Assembly (NCBI GenBank): GCA_012838875.1
Contig: DUOL01000136.1
Coordinates: 1-13,290 of the forward strand
Origin: Bacteroidales bacterium
GTDB taxonomy: Bacteria; Bacteroidota; Bacteroidia; Bacteroidales; WCHB1-69
Reading direction: 5' to 3'
Length of the DNA: 13,290 nucleotides
Shown: one piece after another, positions 6,702-13,290 of the stretch
Layout of the letters: each line of letters begins with the position of its first letter
How positions within the stretch are numbered: position 1 is the stretch's first letter
Program-made: the position numbers and the translations under genes
Notes under the pieces: model-generated
The model's input: the letters and a program-made list of their open reading frames with translations, nothing else
What the model was told of the DNA's origin: nothing
The model's database searches: none

Positions 6702-8468
6702 TTAATTTGCCTTTTTCAATTCAAGCGAGCCTCCATTTGGGAAAACCAGATAAACCTTACCTGATTGGGTTACAAATAGCTGATCTTTACCAAAGATAAC
6801 AGCTGCTATCGTATCGTTCAGTTGTGAAATGACGCACTCTCCTTTTGCAAGACTTTGGACAACACTATGGTTCTCAAAATTTTTTGGATTGTTTTCATAT
6901 TGTAAAGATTGTAAGCTCAAACCGAAATATTGTTGACCTTGAAGTGCGAAATCGGTAAATCTGATAATAGTACTATCTTTTATTTCTCCTGTCTCTATGT
7001 CGAATTCTGAATCATTGACGGTATAGAATGTTGTTTCGCTCAAATATTTTTTCACACCCTCTTCCGACATCTCCACTTCCGTTTTCACTACTTTACTTTC
7101 GCTAGCGATATATTCTCTTATTGCTTTTTCTCCGATAAAGGTCAAGGCGCCTGCAAAATAGCCGATTAGAGCTATCCATGATATTTTTTTCAAGTACCAA
7201 ATAAAGTCGATTTTTTCCATTCCCATAACGGCAACACCGGCAGCAGAGCCGATGATTAAGATGCTACCGCCCGTTCCGGCACAGTAGGCTAAGAATTCCC
7301 AGAAGAAGTGGTCTGTTGGGAAATGATACATTCCCATCGCTCCGGCTACAAGCGGAACATTATCAACAATCGAGGATACGAGCCCGATGATAATATTAAT
7401 GACGTAGTATTTTTCAGGTTCGAGCAACGGTATCTTGTCTAAATTAACAGCAAGTAATTCCAAATGTCCAACTGTTGCTAAGGCATTAACTGCCATTAAA
7501 ATCCCTAAAAAGAAGAGAATACTCGGCATGTCGATTTTGGTTAATATCGTAGAAACAGAAAAACGACTTCTTTCAACCTCAGGTCGTCTTCGATTAAGAA
7601 TTTCTGATATTATCCAAAGGACGCTAAGTCCACCAAGCATTCCAAGATAGGGCGGTAAATGTGTAATGGTTTTAAAAACGGGTACGAAAAGTAAAGCACC
7701 TACTCCGAAAAAGAAGAAGAAATTGCTTTCCCACCTTTTTGTTTCAAAAGTAGCATCAATATGGTCTTCCGATAATTCCGGGCGTTCCACGTGCCCTTTG
7801 AGGATAAATGATAAAACGATAAGCGGCACTAATAATGAAACAAGGCTTGCCAAGAATGTCATTTCTATAATATTCAATGCCGTAACTCTATTTCCAATCC
7901 ACAGCATAATCGTTGTAACGTCTCCGATTGGCGACCAAGCTCCGCCGGCATTAGCCGCAATAATAATCATACTTGCATAAAACCATCTCTCCTTTCTGTC
8001 ACCTATCAGTTTGCGAAGCAAAGCAACCATAACTATCGAAGTAGTTAGGTTATCTAATACGGCTGACAAGAAAAAGGCGACAATAGAAATAACCCACAAA
8101 AGTTTTACCTTTTTGGTCGTTTTAATATGTTTTGTTATAATTGTAAAACCACCATGTGTATCAATCAATTCAACGATTGTCATCGCTCCCATCAAGAAGA
8201 AAAGAATTTCAGATACTTCTCCGAGTGCAGTTAATAATTGAGAATGTACTAGCCAATTTAAGAAGTAATTTCCGGGATGGTCCATCGCAAATTGGCGGAG
8301 TGAGTCGGTATTTACAAGAATACCTTCGCCACCGATGACGGCACAAACCCATAGTAGAACCCCCAAAAGTAGAGCAGTCGCAGATTTGTTGATTTTTAAA
8401 GGATGTTCAAGCGCGATTATCGTGTAACCTACGATGAACAAAACAATCATTAGTACGAACATAAACAT
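6702..8468 (-). CDS. nhaD: NhaD-type Na+/H+ antiporter with C-terminal soluble tail, copy 1
   Basis: A 588-residue inner-membrane antiporter of the ion transporter (IT) superfamily, expected to expel Na+ (or Li+) in exchange for protons. Residues 1-450 hold about a dozen hydrophobic segments. Polar intramembrane motifs typical of NhaD are DNLTTS (139-144), GGAWSPIGDVTT (175-186) and SSIVDNVPLVAG (365-376). The two Asp-Asn motifs lie in the two halves, as expected from the inverted-repeat fold. Residues 451-588 form a soluble tail with no recognised motif; typical NhaD proteins, as I recall, end soon after the last helix. The first ATG is conserved in copy 2, while the Met at codon 3 is Ile there, which supports this start. 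It follows the small outer-membrane gene by 63 bp. Confidence 0.92.
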   Translation of the reverse strand: MFMFVLMIVLFIVGYTIIALEHPLKINKSATALLLGVLLWVCAVIGGEGILVNTDSLRQFAMDHPGNYFLNWLVHSQLLTALGEVSEILFFLMGAMTIVELIDTHGGFTIITKHIKTTKKVKLLWVISIVAFFLSAVLDNLTTSIVMVALLRKLIGDRKERWFYASMIIIAANAGGAWSPIGDVTTIMLWIGNRVTALNIIEMTFLASLVSLLVPLIVLSFILKGHVERPELSEDHIDATFETKRWESNFFFFFGVGALLFVPVFKTITHLPPYLGMLGGLSVLWIISEILNRRRPEVERSRFSVSTILTKIDMPSILFFLGILMAVNALATVGHLELLAVNLDKIPLLEPEKYYVINIIIGLVSSIVDNVPLVAGAMGMYHFPTDHFFWEFLAYCAGTGGSILIIGSAAGVAVMGMEKIDFIWYLKKISWIALIGYFAGALTFIGEKAIREYIASESKVVKTEVEMSEEGVKKYLSETTFYTVNDSEFDIETGEIKDSTIIRFTDFALQGQQYFGLSLQSLQYENNPKNFENHSVVQSLAKGECVISQLNDTIAAVIFGKDQLFVTQSGKVYLVFPNGGSLELKKAN

Positions 8469-8531
8469 AATTAGAAAAATTTTAATTGATTATAAATTTA
8501 AGTTAATTGTATATTTTTCATTTTCAGCAAA
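8469..8531 (-). promoter_or_regulatory. Conserved leader upstream of nhaD copy 1
   Basis: These 63 bp between the outer-membrane gene and nhaD match 12901-12962 upstream of nhaD copy 2 at most positions, including an uninterrupted TTTTAATTGATTATAAATTT-like core. Because the neighbouring second outer-membrane gene has decayed, the preserved leader may hold a promoter or translation signal. TAAATTTA at 8493-8500 is one base from TAnnTTTG. No strong promoter can be read. Confidence 0.35.
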
Positions 8532-9167
8532 TTACCAGTACAAAACTCCTACTTTTAGCCCTACAAAATGATACAACATATTTTTTGAACGATTGGTGGA
8601 AATAGACGGATAATTGGTTACGTTAGGGTCTATAACACTATATTTTAAATCGGATTGTTGTAATTTGTAATGAGCGGCTAATAAAAATTCCAAATTCTCC
8701 TTTATCTTTACTTTAACTCCGAGTCCGGTTTCGGCATGAAAGCCCGTGGTGGCAGCGTGTATTACTTTAGTAACACGTTCCGGTTGAGAGGATACGTACC
8801 ATTTGAACGCATAACCGACATTTATAAACCAATTAGGCGTTATCGGCTTATCTATAAAATTTACATCAAAATGGGCGTATACCGGAATAAATGCCGTGCG
8901 TTTCCATACGTCCACCCCAACGCCCATTCCCGTTGTTATATAGGGATTGAATTGATAGGCAATGAGTTGGTGTAAGTTTATAATGAAATTTTTATTATTT
9001 GGTAAGCGTCTCTCTTCAAATTTTAACTCGCCAACGCCCGTTAGAATACCTAACGAGGTCATATACACGAAACCGCTCACATCTTTCTTTAGTCCGGGTT
9101 GTGCCTGGGTGAAAAGATGTGAGAATAGCAGTAACGCACTTATTCCGACTAAAACTATTTTTTTCAT
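8532..9167 (-). CDS. Small exported protein, probable outer-membrane beta-barrel
   Basis: I do not recognise the family with certainty. The 211-residue protein has a clear signal peptide (basic MKK, hydrophobic 4-20, likely cut near TQA at 20-22). The mature part consists of alternating hydrophobic and polar strands rich in aromatic residues and glycine, such as YITTGMGVGVDVW (76-88), NWFINVGYAFKWY (112-124) and FHAETGLGVKVKI (143-155). It ends in the aromatic-terminated strand GLKVGVLYW, typical of small outer-membrane barrels. That suggests about eight strands. It starts 12 bp after the recN stop, so it may be cotranscribed with recN, and lies 63 bp before nhaD. A decayed relative sits in the same place upstream of nhaD copy 2, so the pairing with nhaD predates the duplication. 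Role unknown. Confidence 0.65.
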   Translation of the reverse strand: MKKIVLVGISALLLFSHLFTQAQPGLKKDVSGFVYMTSLGILTGVGELKFEERRLPNNKNFIINLHQLIAYQFNPYITTGMGVGVDVWKRTAFIPVYAHFDVNFIDKPITPNWFINVGYAFKWYVSSQPERVTKVIHAATTGFHAETGLGVKVKIKENLEFLLAAHYKLQQSDLKYSVIDPNVTNYPSISTNRSKNMLYHFVGLKVGVLYW

Positions 9168-9179
9168 AGGCTCAATTAT

Positions 9180-10856
9180 TTAAAAGAAATTAATCACATT
9201 TCGACTTTCTATTAGCTCTTGTGCGGCTTCTAATGCAGCTGCACTCACGTTTTTCCCACTCATCATTTTAGCTATTTCATAAATTCGCTCTTTATCTTCT
9301 ATTTTTTTGATAGATGTAAAAGTATGTTTTTCTTCTACCTCTTTATAAACGTAATAATGTAACTCTCCTTTTGCGGCAATTTGCGGTAAGTGAGTGATAA
9401 CAATCAGTTGACGTTGCGTCCCGATTTGTCTCATCAAGTTCCCTACTCGGGAGGCGGTATCTCCGGAAATGCCCGTATCAATTTCATCAAAAACGACTGT
9501 CGGCAGAAAAGCACTTTCGCTGATAACGGATTTTATTGCAAGCATCACGCGTGAAATTTCCCCGCCCGAAGCTACTTTTTCTATTTCAACAGCAGGGCTG
9601 CCGGGATTAGCGGAAAATAAAAAAACCGCTTCGTCAATGCCGAGTTCCCCAAAACTTGCAGTTTCATTTAGTAAGATATTAAAAGTCGTTTTTTGCATTC
9701 CGAGCAAGAGTAACTTATCTAAAATTGCTTTTTCAAGACTCGGAAGAACTTTTTTTCGTTGCTCGGAAAGTAGCTTCGCCGACTTTGCAACCCTCTCCTT
9801 GGCACTAACCAACTCTTTTTCAAATTCCTGCAATTGCTCTTCCTCTTCCAAAAAACGATTTACTTTCTCTTTCATTTTTTCTTGCAATTGCAATAGCTCT
9901 TGCACCGAAGAAAGCCTATGTTTTTGTTGAAAAGTGAAAATAATATCTAACCGTTCCCGTAGTCTATCTATCAATTCAGGATTAACTTCAACCGCATCTT
10001 CCAAATTAGCAAGTTCGTATGAAATATCTTTCAGCTCGGTTATAACGCTTGATAATCGTGATTCAAGATTCTGAATATTAGCATTATAAGAAGAGATTTG
10101 TTGACAATTACGCGCAACTTTTTGAAGCATCTCCAGTACATTTACCTCATTTTCCGACATTATGGCAGTTGCTTCGTGCAAATTGGTCTTAATAAGCGTA
10201 GCATTTGATAAAAACTCAATTTTATTTTCCAGCTCTTCCTGTTCATTCGGTTGCAAATTTGCATTCTCCAACTCGTTAATAACGTACTCCCAATAACTCA
10301 CCTCTTGTCGTTCGCTATTCAGCTTTTTCTGTAGTGAATGATACTTATCTTCAATATCTTTAAATTCCGAATACTCTTTTTTATATTCTCCCAAAAAACG
10401 ATTATCTCCTAAAAAATCATCAATCACTTTTAGGCGAAATGGATGTTGTTGTAAAAGTAAATAGTGATGTTGAGAATGAATGTCAATTAATTTCTCGGTC
10501 AACTCTTTTAAAATTTGCAATGTAACAGGGGAGTCATTAACAAAGGCTCGTGATTTTCCGTTTGGGAGTGTTTCTCGTCTAATAAACGTATTCTCTTGAT
10601 AATCAAGATTATATTTTTTGAAAAAAGAGGCTAAATCAATATTTTTAATATCAAATTGAGCTTCAACAAAGCATTTTTTGGATTTATCGTGAAAAATGGC
10701 ACTTTCGGCTCGTTGTCCCAATATCAAGCCCAAAGCTCCTACTAAAATCGATTTTCCCGCTCCCGTTTCCCCCGTTACAACCGTAAATCCTTTATCAAAG
10801 TCAATAGATAAGGATTTAATAATCGCATAATTTTCTATTTGTAACGAGAGTAACAC
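9180..10856 (-). CDS. recN: DNA repair protein RecN
   Basis: A 558-residue SMC-like ATPase of normal RecN length, acting on the nucleoid in double-strand break repair. The N-terminal head carries Walker A GETGAGKS (29-36). A coiled-coil arm spans roughly 155-370. The C-terminal head has the ABC signature ASGGEISR (429-436), Walker B TVVFDEIDTGISG (453-465, Asp457 and Glu458) and the switch THLPQIA (488-494). The start codon is GTG at 10856-10854: an in-frame TAG ends one codon upstream, and the residues after the start (LLSLQIENYAII) match the conserved RecN opening, so no longer or shorter form fits. Two overlapping -7 elements and a palindrome lie upstream. The outer-membrane gene follows by 12 bp. 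Confidence 0.97.
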   Translation of the reverse strand: MLLSLQIENYAIIKSLSIDFDKGFTVVTGETGAGKSILVGALGLILGQRAESAIFHDKSKKCFVEAQFDIKNIDLASFFKKYNLDYQENTFIRRETLPNGKSRAFVNDSPVTLQILKELTEKLIDIHSQHHYLLLQQHPFRLKVIDDFLGDNRFLGEYKKEYSEFKDIEDKYHSLQKKLNSERQEVSYWEYVINELENANLQPNEQEELENKIEFLSNATLIKTNLHEATAIMSENEVNVLEMLQKVARNCQQISSYNANIQNLESRLSSVITELKDISYELANLEDAVEVNPELIDRLRERLDIIFTFQQKHRLSSVQELLQLQEKMKEKVNRFLEEEEQLQEFEKELVSAKERVAKSAKLLSEQRKKVLPSLEKAILDKLLLLGMQKTTFNILLNETASFGELGIDEAVFLFSANPGSPAVEIEKVASGGEISRVMLAIKSVISESAFLPTVVFDEIDTGISGDTASRVGNLMRQIGTQRQLIVITHLPQIAAKGELHYYVYKEVEEKHTFTSIKKIEDKERIYEIAKMMSGKNVSAAALEAAQELIESRNVINFF

Positions 10857-10883
10857 CGTCTATATTTACTAATATTTTATCGG

Positions 10884-10899
10884 CAAAAATACAAAAATA
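10884..10899 (-). promoter_or_regulatory. Candidate recN promoter: tandem -7 elements
   Basis: The minus strand holds TATTTTTG twice in a row (10899-10892 and 10891-10884), both exact TAnnTTTG matches, 27-35 bp from the GTG. The only DNA between the GC-rich repeat and recN is this AT-rich stretch, so it must hold any dedicated recN promoter. No TTTG -33 box is clear. Confidence 0.5.
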
Positions 10900-10912
10900 G
10901 TTGATATTTATT

Positions 10913-10928
10913 TTTATAACGTTATAAA
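10913..10928. promoter_or_regulatory. Perfect 16-bp palindrome upstream of recN
   Basis: TTTATAACGTTATAAA is an exact palindrome 13 bp upstream of the first recN -7 element, covering the -20 to -40 zone. recN is a damage-inducible gene in many bacteria, so a repressor operator is conceivable. The sequence does not match LexA boxes I know, and short AT-rich palindromes also arise by chance. Confidence 0.35.
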
Positions 10929-10939
10929 TAATTTTAATC

Positions 10940-11133
10940 AGGGCGTGCCCCCTTCGCTGCGCTCGGGGTCGGCGTACGGCTGCAAGTCCGCGGGCGGTAG
11001 TCGTGGGGTCGCAAAGCGGCAAAAAGAGCTTCTAAAGTCGCTTTTTTGCCGCTGCGTCCCCAGCGCCTCCCGCCCTTGCGGGCTATCCGCCTCCCGCCTC
11101 ACGCAAGAGACGCACGGTTACAACTTCACTTCC
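10940..11133 (+). repeat. GC-rich dispersed hairpin repeat, copy B
   Basis: A sharply GC-rich stretch. Its first 106 bp (10940-11045) match the reverse complement of copy A at 1-108. The remainder, 11046-11133, has no partner in the window. It contains a hairpin with 10-bp arms (11016-11025 and 11043-11052), a CCCGC-CCTT-GCGGG hairpin at 11069-11082 and two direct copies of CGCCTCCCGCC at 11064 and 11088. It ends at the nhaD copy 2 stop codon and begins about 85 bp upstream of recN. Open frames across it are artefacts of its GC content. It is a REP-like intergenic element. No transposase is linked to it in the window. Confidence 0.85.
11016..11052 (-). terminator. Strong hairpin after nhaD copy 2; possible terminator
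   Basis: GCGGCAAAAA (11016-11025) and TTTTTGCCGC (11043-11052) form a perfect 10-bp stem. Reading from nhaD copy 2, the 3' arm itself contains TTTTT but no T-tract follows the stem, so it is not a textbook intrinsic terminator. It could still stabilise the 3' end or block read-through into recN. In copy A the inner part also pairs perfectly (GAGCTT with AAGCTC); here that inner part has two mismatches. Confidence 0.35.
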
Positions 11134-12900
11134 CTAGTTCACCTTTTTCAATTCAAGCGAACCTCCGGATGGGAAAACTAGATAAACCCTACCGGATTGA
11201 GTTACAAATAATTGGTCTTTGCCAAAGATAACTTCTGCTATCGTATCGTTCAGTTGCGTTACGACACACTCTCCTTTTGCAAGACTTTGGACAACACTAT
11301 GATTTTCAAAATCTTTTTTGTTATTTTGATATTGTAGAGATTGTAAGCTCAATCCGAAATATTGTTGACCTTGATGTGCGAAATCGGTAAATCTGATAAC
11401 GGTACTATCCTTTATTTCTTCTGTTTCTAAATCAAAGTCGGAGTCGTTGACGGTATAGAATGTCGTTTTGCTCAAATACTCTTTTACTCCTTCTTCCGAC
11501 ATCACGACTTCCGTTTTCTCTGCTTTATCTTTGTTGGAGATACGTTCTCTTATTGCTTTTTCTCCGATAAAGGTCAAGGCGCCGGCAAAATAGCCTATTA
11601 GAGCTATCCACGATATTTTCTTAAGATACCAAATAAAGTCGATTTTTTCCATTCCCATAACGGCAACGCCTGCGGCAGAGCCGATAATTAAGATGCTACC
11701 GCCGGTTCCGGCACAGTAGGCTAAGAATTCCCAGAAATAGTGGTCTGTTGGGAAATGATACATTCCCATCGCTCCCGCAACAAGCGGAACGTTATCAACA
11801 ATGGAGGATAGAAGTCCGATGATAATATTGATTACGTAATATTTTTCAGGTTCGAGCAACGGTATTTTGTCTAAATTAACAGCAAGTAACTCTAAGTGTC
11901 CAACGGTGGCTAACGCATTAACCGCCATTAAAATCCCTAAAAAGAAGAGAATGCTCGGCATGTCGATTTTGGTTAATATCGTAGAAACTGAGAATCGACT
12001 TCTTTCAATTTCAGGTCGCCTACGATTAAGTATTTCAGAGGCTATCCAAAGAACGCTAAGTCCGCCAAGCATTCCCAGATAGGGGGGTAAATGTGTGATA
12101 GTTTTAAAAACGGGTACGAAAAGTAAAGCACCTACTCCTAAAAAGAAGAAGAAATTACTTTCCCAGCTTTTTACTTCAAAAGTAGCGTCAATGTGATCTT
12201 CCGTTAATTCCGGACGTTCCACGTGCCCTTTAAGTATAAATGATAAAACGATAAGCGGCACTAACAATGAAACAAGACTTGCTATGAATGTCATTTCTAT
12301 GATATTCAACGTAGTAACTCTATTTCCAATCCAGAGCATAATCGTTGTAACGTCTCCAATTGGCGACCAGGCGCCGCCGGAATTAGCCGCAATAATAATC
12401 ATACTTGCATAGAACCATCTCTCTTTTTTATCAGCTATCAGTTTGCGAAGCAAAGCAACCATGACAATCGAAGTAGTTAGATTATCTAATGCAGCTGATA
12501 AGAAAAACGATATAATAGAAATAACCCACAAGAGTTTTACTTTTTTAGTCGTTTTAATATGTTTTGTTATAATTGTAAAACCGCCGTGTGTATCAATCAA
12601 TTCAACGATTGTCATGGCTCCCATCAAGAAGAAAAGGATTTCAGATACTTCTCCGAGTGCCGTTAACAACTGTGAATGTACTAGCCAATTCAAAAAGTAA
12701 TTTCCGGGGTGGTCCATTGCAAATTGGCGAAGGGAGTCGGTATTTACAAGAATACCTTCGCCGCCAATGACGGCACAAACCCATAATAAAACTCCCAAAA
12801 GCAGGGCAGTCGCAGATTTGTTGATTTTTAAAGGATGTTCCAGAGCTATTACCGTGTAACCTACGATGAACAAAACAATCATTAGTACGAATATAAACAT
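11134..12900 (-). CDS. nhaD: NhaD-type Na+/H+ antiporter with C-terminal soluble tail, copy 2
   Basis: A second complete 588-residue NhaD, colinear with copy 1 without gaps. By hand count 42 residues differ (about 93% identity): 18 in residues 1-450 and 24 in residues 451-588. All the ion-translocation motifs (DNLTTS, WSPIGDVTT, SSIVDNVPLVAG) are kept, although copy 1's GGAW is preceded here by NS instead of NA. The stop codon is TAG, against TAA in copy 1, and the GC-rich repeat abuts it. Equal length, no frameshift and a conservative membrane domain argue that both copies are functional. Differences in the tail (for example residues 453-465 are almost all changed) could alter regulation. 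Upstream is a decayed outer-membrane gene, not an intact one. Na+/H+ exchange is inferred from the family. Confidence 0.92.
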   Translation of the reverse strand: MFIFVLMIVLFIVGYTVIALEHPLKINKSATALLLGVLLWVCAVIGGEGILVNTDSLRQFAMDHPGNYFLNWLVHSQLLTALGEVSEILFFLMGAMTIVELIDTHGGFTIITKHIKTTKKVKLLWVISIISFFLSAALDNLTTSIVMVALLRKLIADKKERWFYASMIIIAANSGGAWSPIGDVTTIMLWIGNRVTTLNIIEMTFIASLVSLLVPLIVLSFILKGHVERPELTEDHIDATFEVKSWESNFFFFLGVGALLFVPVFKTITHLPPYLGMLGGLSVLWIASEILNRRRPEIERSRFSVSTILTKIDMPSILFFLGILMAVNALATVGHLELLAVNLDKIPLLEPEKYYVINIIIGLLSSIVDNVPLVAGAMGMYHFPTDHYFWEFLAYCAGTGGSILIIGSAAGVAVMGMEKIDFIWYLKKISWIALIGYFAGALTFIGEKAIRERISNKDKAEKTEVVMSEEGVKEYLSKTTFYTVNDSDFDLETEEIKDSTVIRFTDFAHQGQQYFGLSLQSLQYQNNKKDFENHSVVQSLAKGECVVTQLNDTIAEVIFGKDQLFVTQSGRVYLVFPSGGSLELKKVN

Positions 12901-12962
12901 AATTAGCAGTTTTTAATTGATTATAAATTTATATTAATTATATGTTTTTCATTTTCAATAAA
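12901..12962 (-). promoter_or_regulatory. Conserved leader upstream of nhaD copy 2
   Basis: This is the counterpart of 8469-8531. TTTTTAATTGATTATAAATT is shared almost unchanged, and TAAATTTA is again present. Its preservation next to a pseudogene suggests that it serves nhaD. No exact TAnnTTTG is found. Confidence 0.35.
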
Positions 12963-12964
12963 TT

Positions 12965-13158
12965 ACAAGTGTTTAATTCCAACTTTTAGTTCCATAAAGA
13001 TTGTATAACCTATTTTTTGTACGATTAGTAGAAATAGACAAATTGTTGGTAACGTCAGGGGCTATAACGTTAAATTTTAAATTAGATTGTTGTAATTTGT
13101 AATGAACGGTTGAAAAAAATCCAAATTTCCTTGAATTTTCGTTTTGATTTCGAGTTTA
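12965..13158 (-). pseudogene. Truncated, frameshifted remnant of the small outer-membrane gene
   Basis: This stretch aligns to codons 148-211 of the intact gene at 8532-9167. Matching pieces include HYKLQQS (one residue from the start of a run continuing NLKF), VIAPDVTN against VIDPNVTN, and SISTNRTKN against SISTNRSKN. Two single-base indels break the frame: one base is missing near 13112 and one is gained near 13000 (positions approximate). After these the ending reads KSWN and stop in place of the barrel-terminal KVGVLYW. Upstream of about 13158 nothing matches the first 147 codons, so the 5' part, including the signal peptide, is gone or unrecognisable. It lies in the same place relative to nhaD copy 2 as the intact gene does to copy 1. 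Confidence 0.85.
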
Positions 13159-13290
13159 TTTTCCTGCGTATTCTAAGACATAATCAAGTGTTTTTTGATT
13201 TTTTTTAAAAATATTTTATTTTTCTAATTTTCAATCATTTAGCACAATATTTTAGCTCCAAATCCAGATTTTTGGATTTACAATTTCATT
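13159..13290. other. AT-rich end of window, no gene seen
   Basis: Very AT-rich with long T runs. Two short inverted repeats are present: AATCAA/TTGATT at 13182-13200, followed by T8 on the plus strand, and AAATCCA/TGGATTT at 13260-13279. Neither follows a visible gene in the right direction. No coding frame or RNA gene is supported. Confidence 0.6.

Larger units (their letters stand above)
6702..8727 (-). repeat. Duplicated block, copy 1 (nhaD plus 3' part of the small outer-membrane gene)
   Basis: This block is a long direct repeat of 11134-13158. It comprises nhaD, the 63-bp intergenic stretch upstream of it and the last 64 or so codons of the small outer-membrane gene. Coordinates stay in register at an offset of about 4432 bp. 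On the left the similarity stops at the nhaD stop codon. On the right it fades inside the outer-membrane gene. Here both genes are intact. Confidence 0.93.
11134..13158 (-). repeat. Duplicated block, copy 2 (nhaD plus decayed outer-membrane gene end)
   Basis: Second copy of the block at 6702-8727, in the same orientation. recN, the upstream two-thirds of the intact outer-membrane gene and the GC-rich repeat lie between the two blocks. The left boundary coincides with the nhaD stop codon and the start of the GC-rich repeat. The right boundary is where similarity to the outer-membrane gene is lost. Confidence 0.93.

Noticed and set aside
6702..8468. A new defence or secretion system built from nhaD, the small outer-membrane gene and the plug gene
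   Set aside because: No effector, nuclease, adaptor or other system component is present. Candidate promoters split the genes into separate units, and the families have ordinary physiological roles.
10816..11181. Open frames crossing the GC-rich repeat on both strands (10816-11022 minus, 10945-11181 plus, 11046-11231 plus)
   Set aside because: They run through hairpin-rich repeat DNA and into recN or nhaD in the wrong frame or strand. Composition is Arg/Pro/Ser-rich as expected from GC-rich noncoding DNA, and no family is recognisable.
11134..12900. The second nhaD as an assembly duplicate of the first
   Set aside because: The copies differ at about 42 amino acids plus many silent sites, and have different flanks and stop codons, so they are distinct loci.
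13182..13208. Plus-strand terminator (AATCAA/TTGATT followed by T8)
   Set aside because: No plus-strand gene lies upstream to be terminated, the stem has six weak pairs, and T-rich DNA of this kind is common in the region.
13260..13279. Hairpin AAATCCA/TGGATTT at the right end as a terminator of a gene beyond the window
   Set aside because: No T-tract follows on either strand and the neighbouring gene is not visible.
1..13290. tRNA, rRNA, CRISPR array, riboswitch, prophage or insertion sequence
   Set aside because: No cloverleaf, rRNA-like stretch, spaced short repeats, transposase or integrase was seen. The repeated parts are explained by the nhaD block and the GC-rich repeat.

Overview
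This window looks like a chromosomal segment from an AT-rich member of the Bacteroidota, probably the order Bacteroidales; I cannot name a genus. Three things support this. There is a type IX secretion plug-family (DUF5103) protein and a proline-rich TonB of the Bacteroidota kind. Genes have almost no Shine-Dalgarno signal. Most transcription units are preceded by an exact match to the Bacteroidota -7 promoter element TAnnTTTG (tonB, lpdA, grpE-dnaJ, the plug gene and recN).

Layout, left to right. 1-108 is a GC-rich hairpin repeat, cut by the window edge. 195-878 (-) is tonB, divergent from lpdA (1060-2454, +), the only plus-strand gene. lpdA ends 5 bp from the end of dnaJ (2460-3629, -), which follows grpE (3647-4285, -). 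Next come a ROK-family glucokinase-like gene (4410-5360, -) and, just upstream of it, a secreted plug-family protein (5369-6652, -). Then nhaD copy 1 (6702-8468, -), a small outer-membrane-type protein (8532-9167, -) and recN (9180-10856, -, GTG start). A second, longer copy of the GC-rich repeat (10940-11133), inverted relative to the first, separates recN from nhaD copy 2 (11134-12900, -). Upstream of copy 2 lies a frameshifted, truncated remnant of the small outer-membrane gene (about 12965-13158). The last 130 bp hold nothing recognisable.

Most genes are housekeeping: protein folding (GrpE/DnaJ), 2-oxo acid or glycine oxidation (LpdA), DNA repair (RecN), sugar phosphorylation (ROK), energy coupling to the outer membrane (TonB) and Na+/H+ exchange (NhaD). 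The main structural event is duplication of a two-gene block, small outer-membrane gene plus nhaD. Both nhaD copies stay intact at 588 codons and about 93% protein identity by hand count, while the second outer-membrane gene has decayed. Both antiporters carry an unusual soluble C-terminal tail of about 138 residues, which diverges several times faster than the membrane domain. Other points of interest are an inverted repeat lying across the grpE-dnaJ promoter, a perfect 16-bp palindrome upstream of recN, and the structured GC-rich repeats. I see no convincing new multi-gene system; the best leads are the duplicated antiporter with its tail and linked outer-membrane protein, and the candidate operators.
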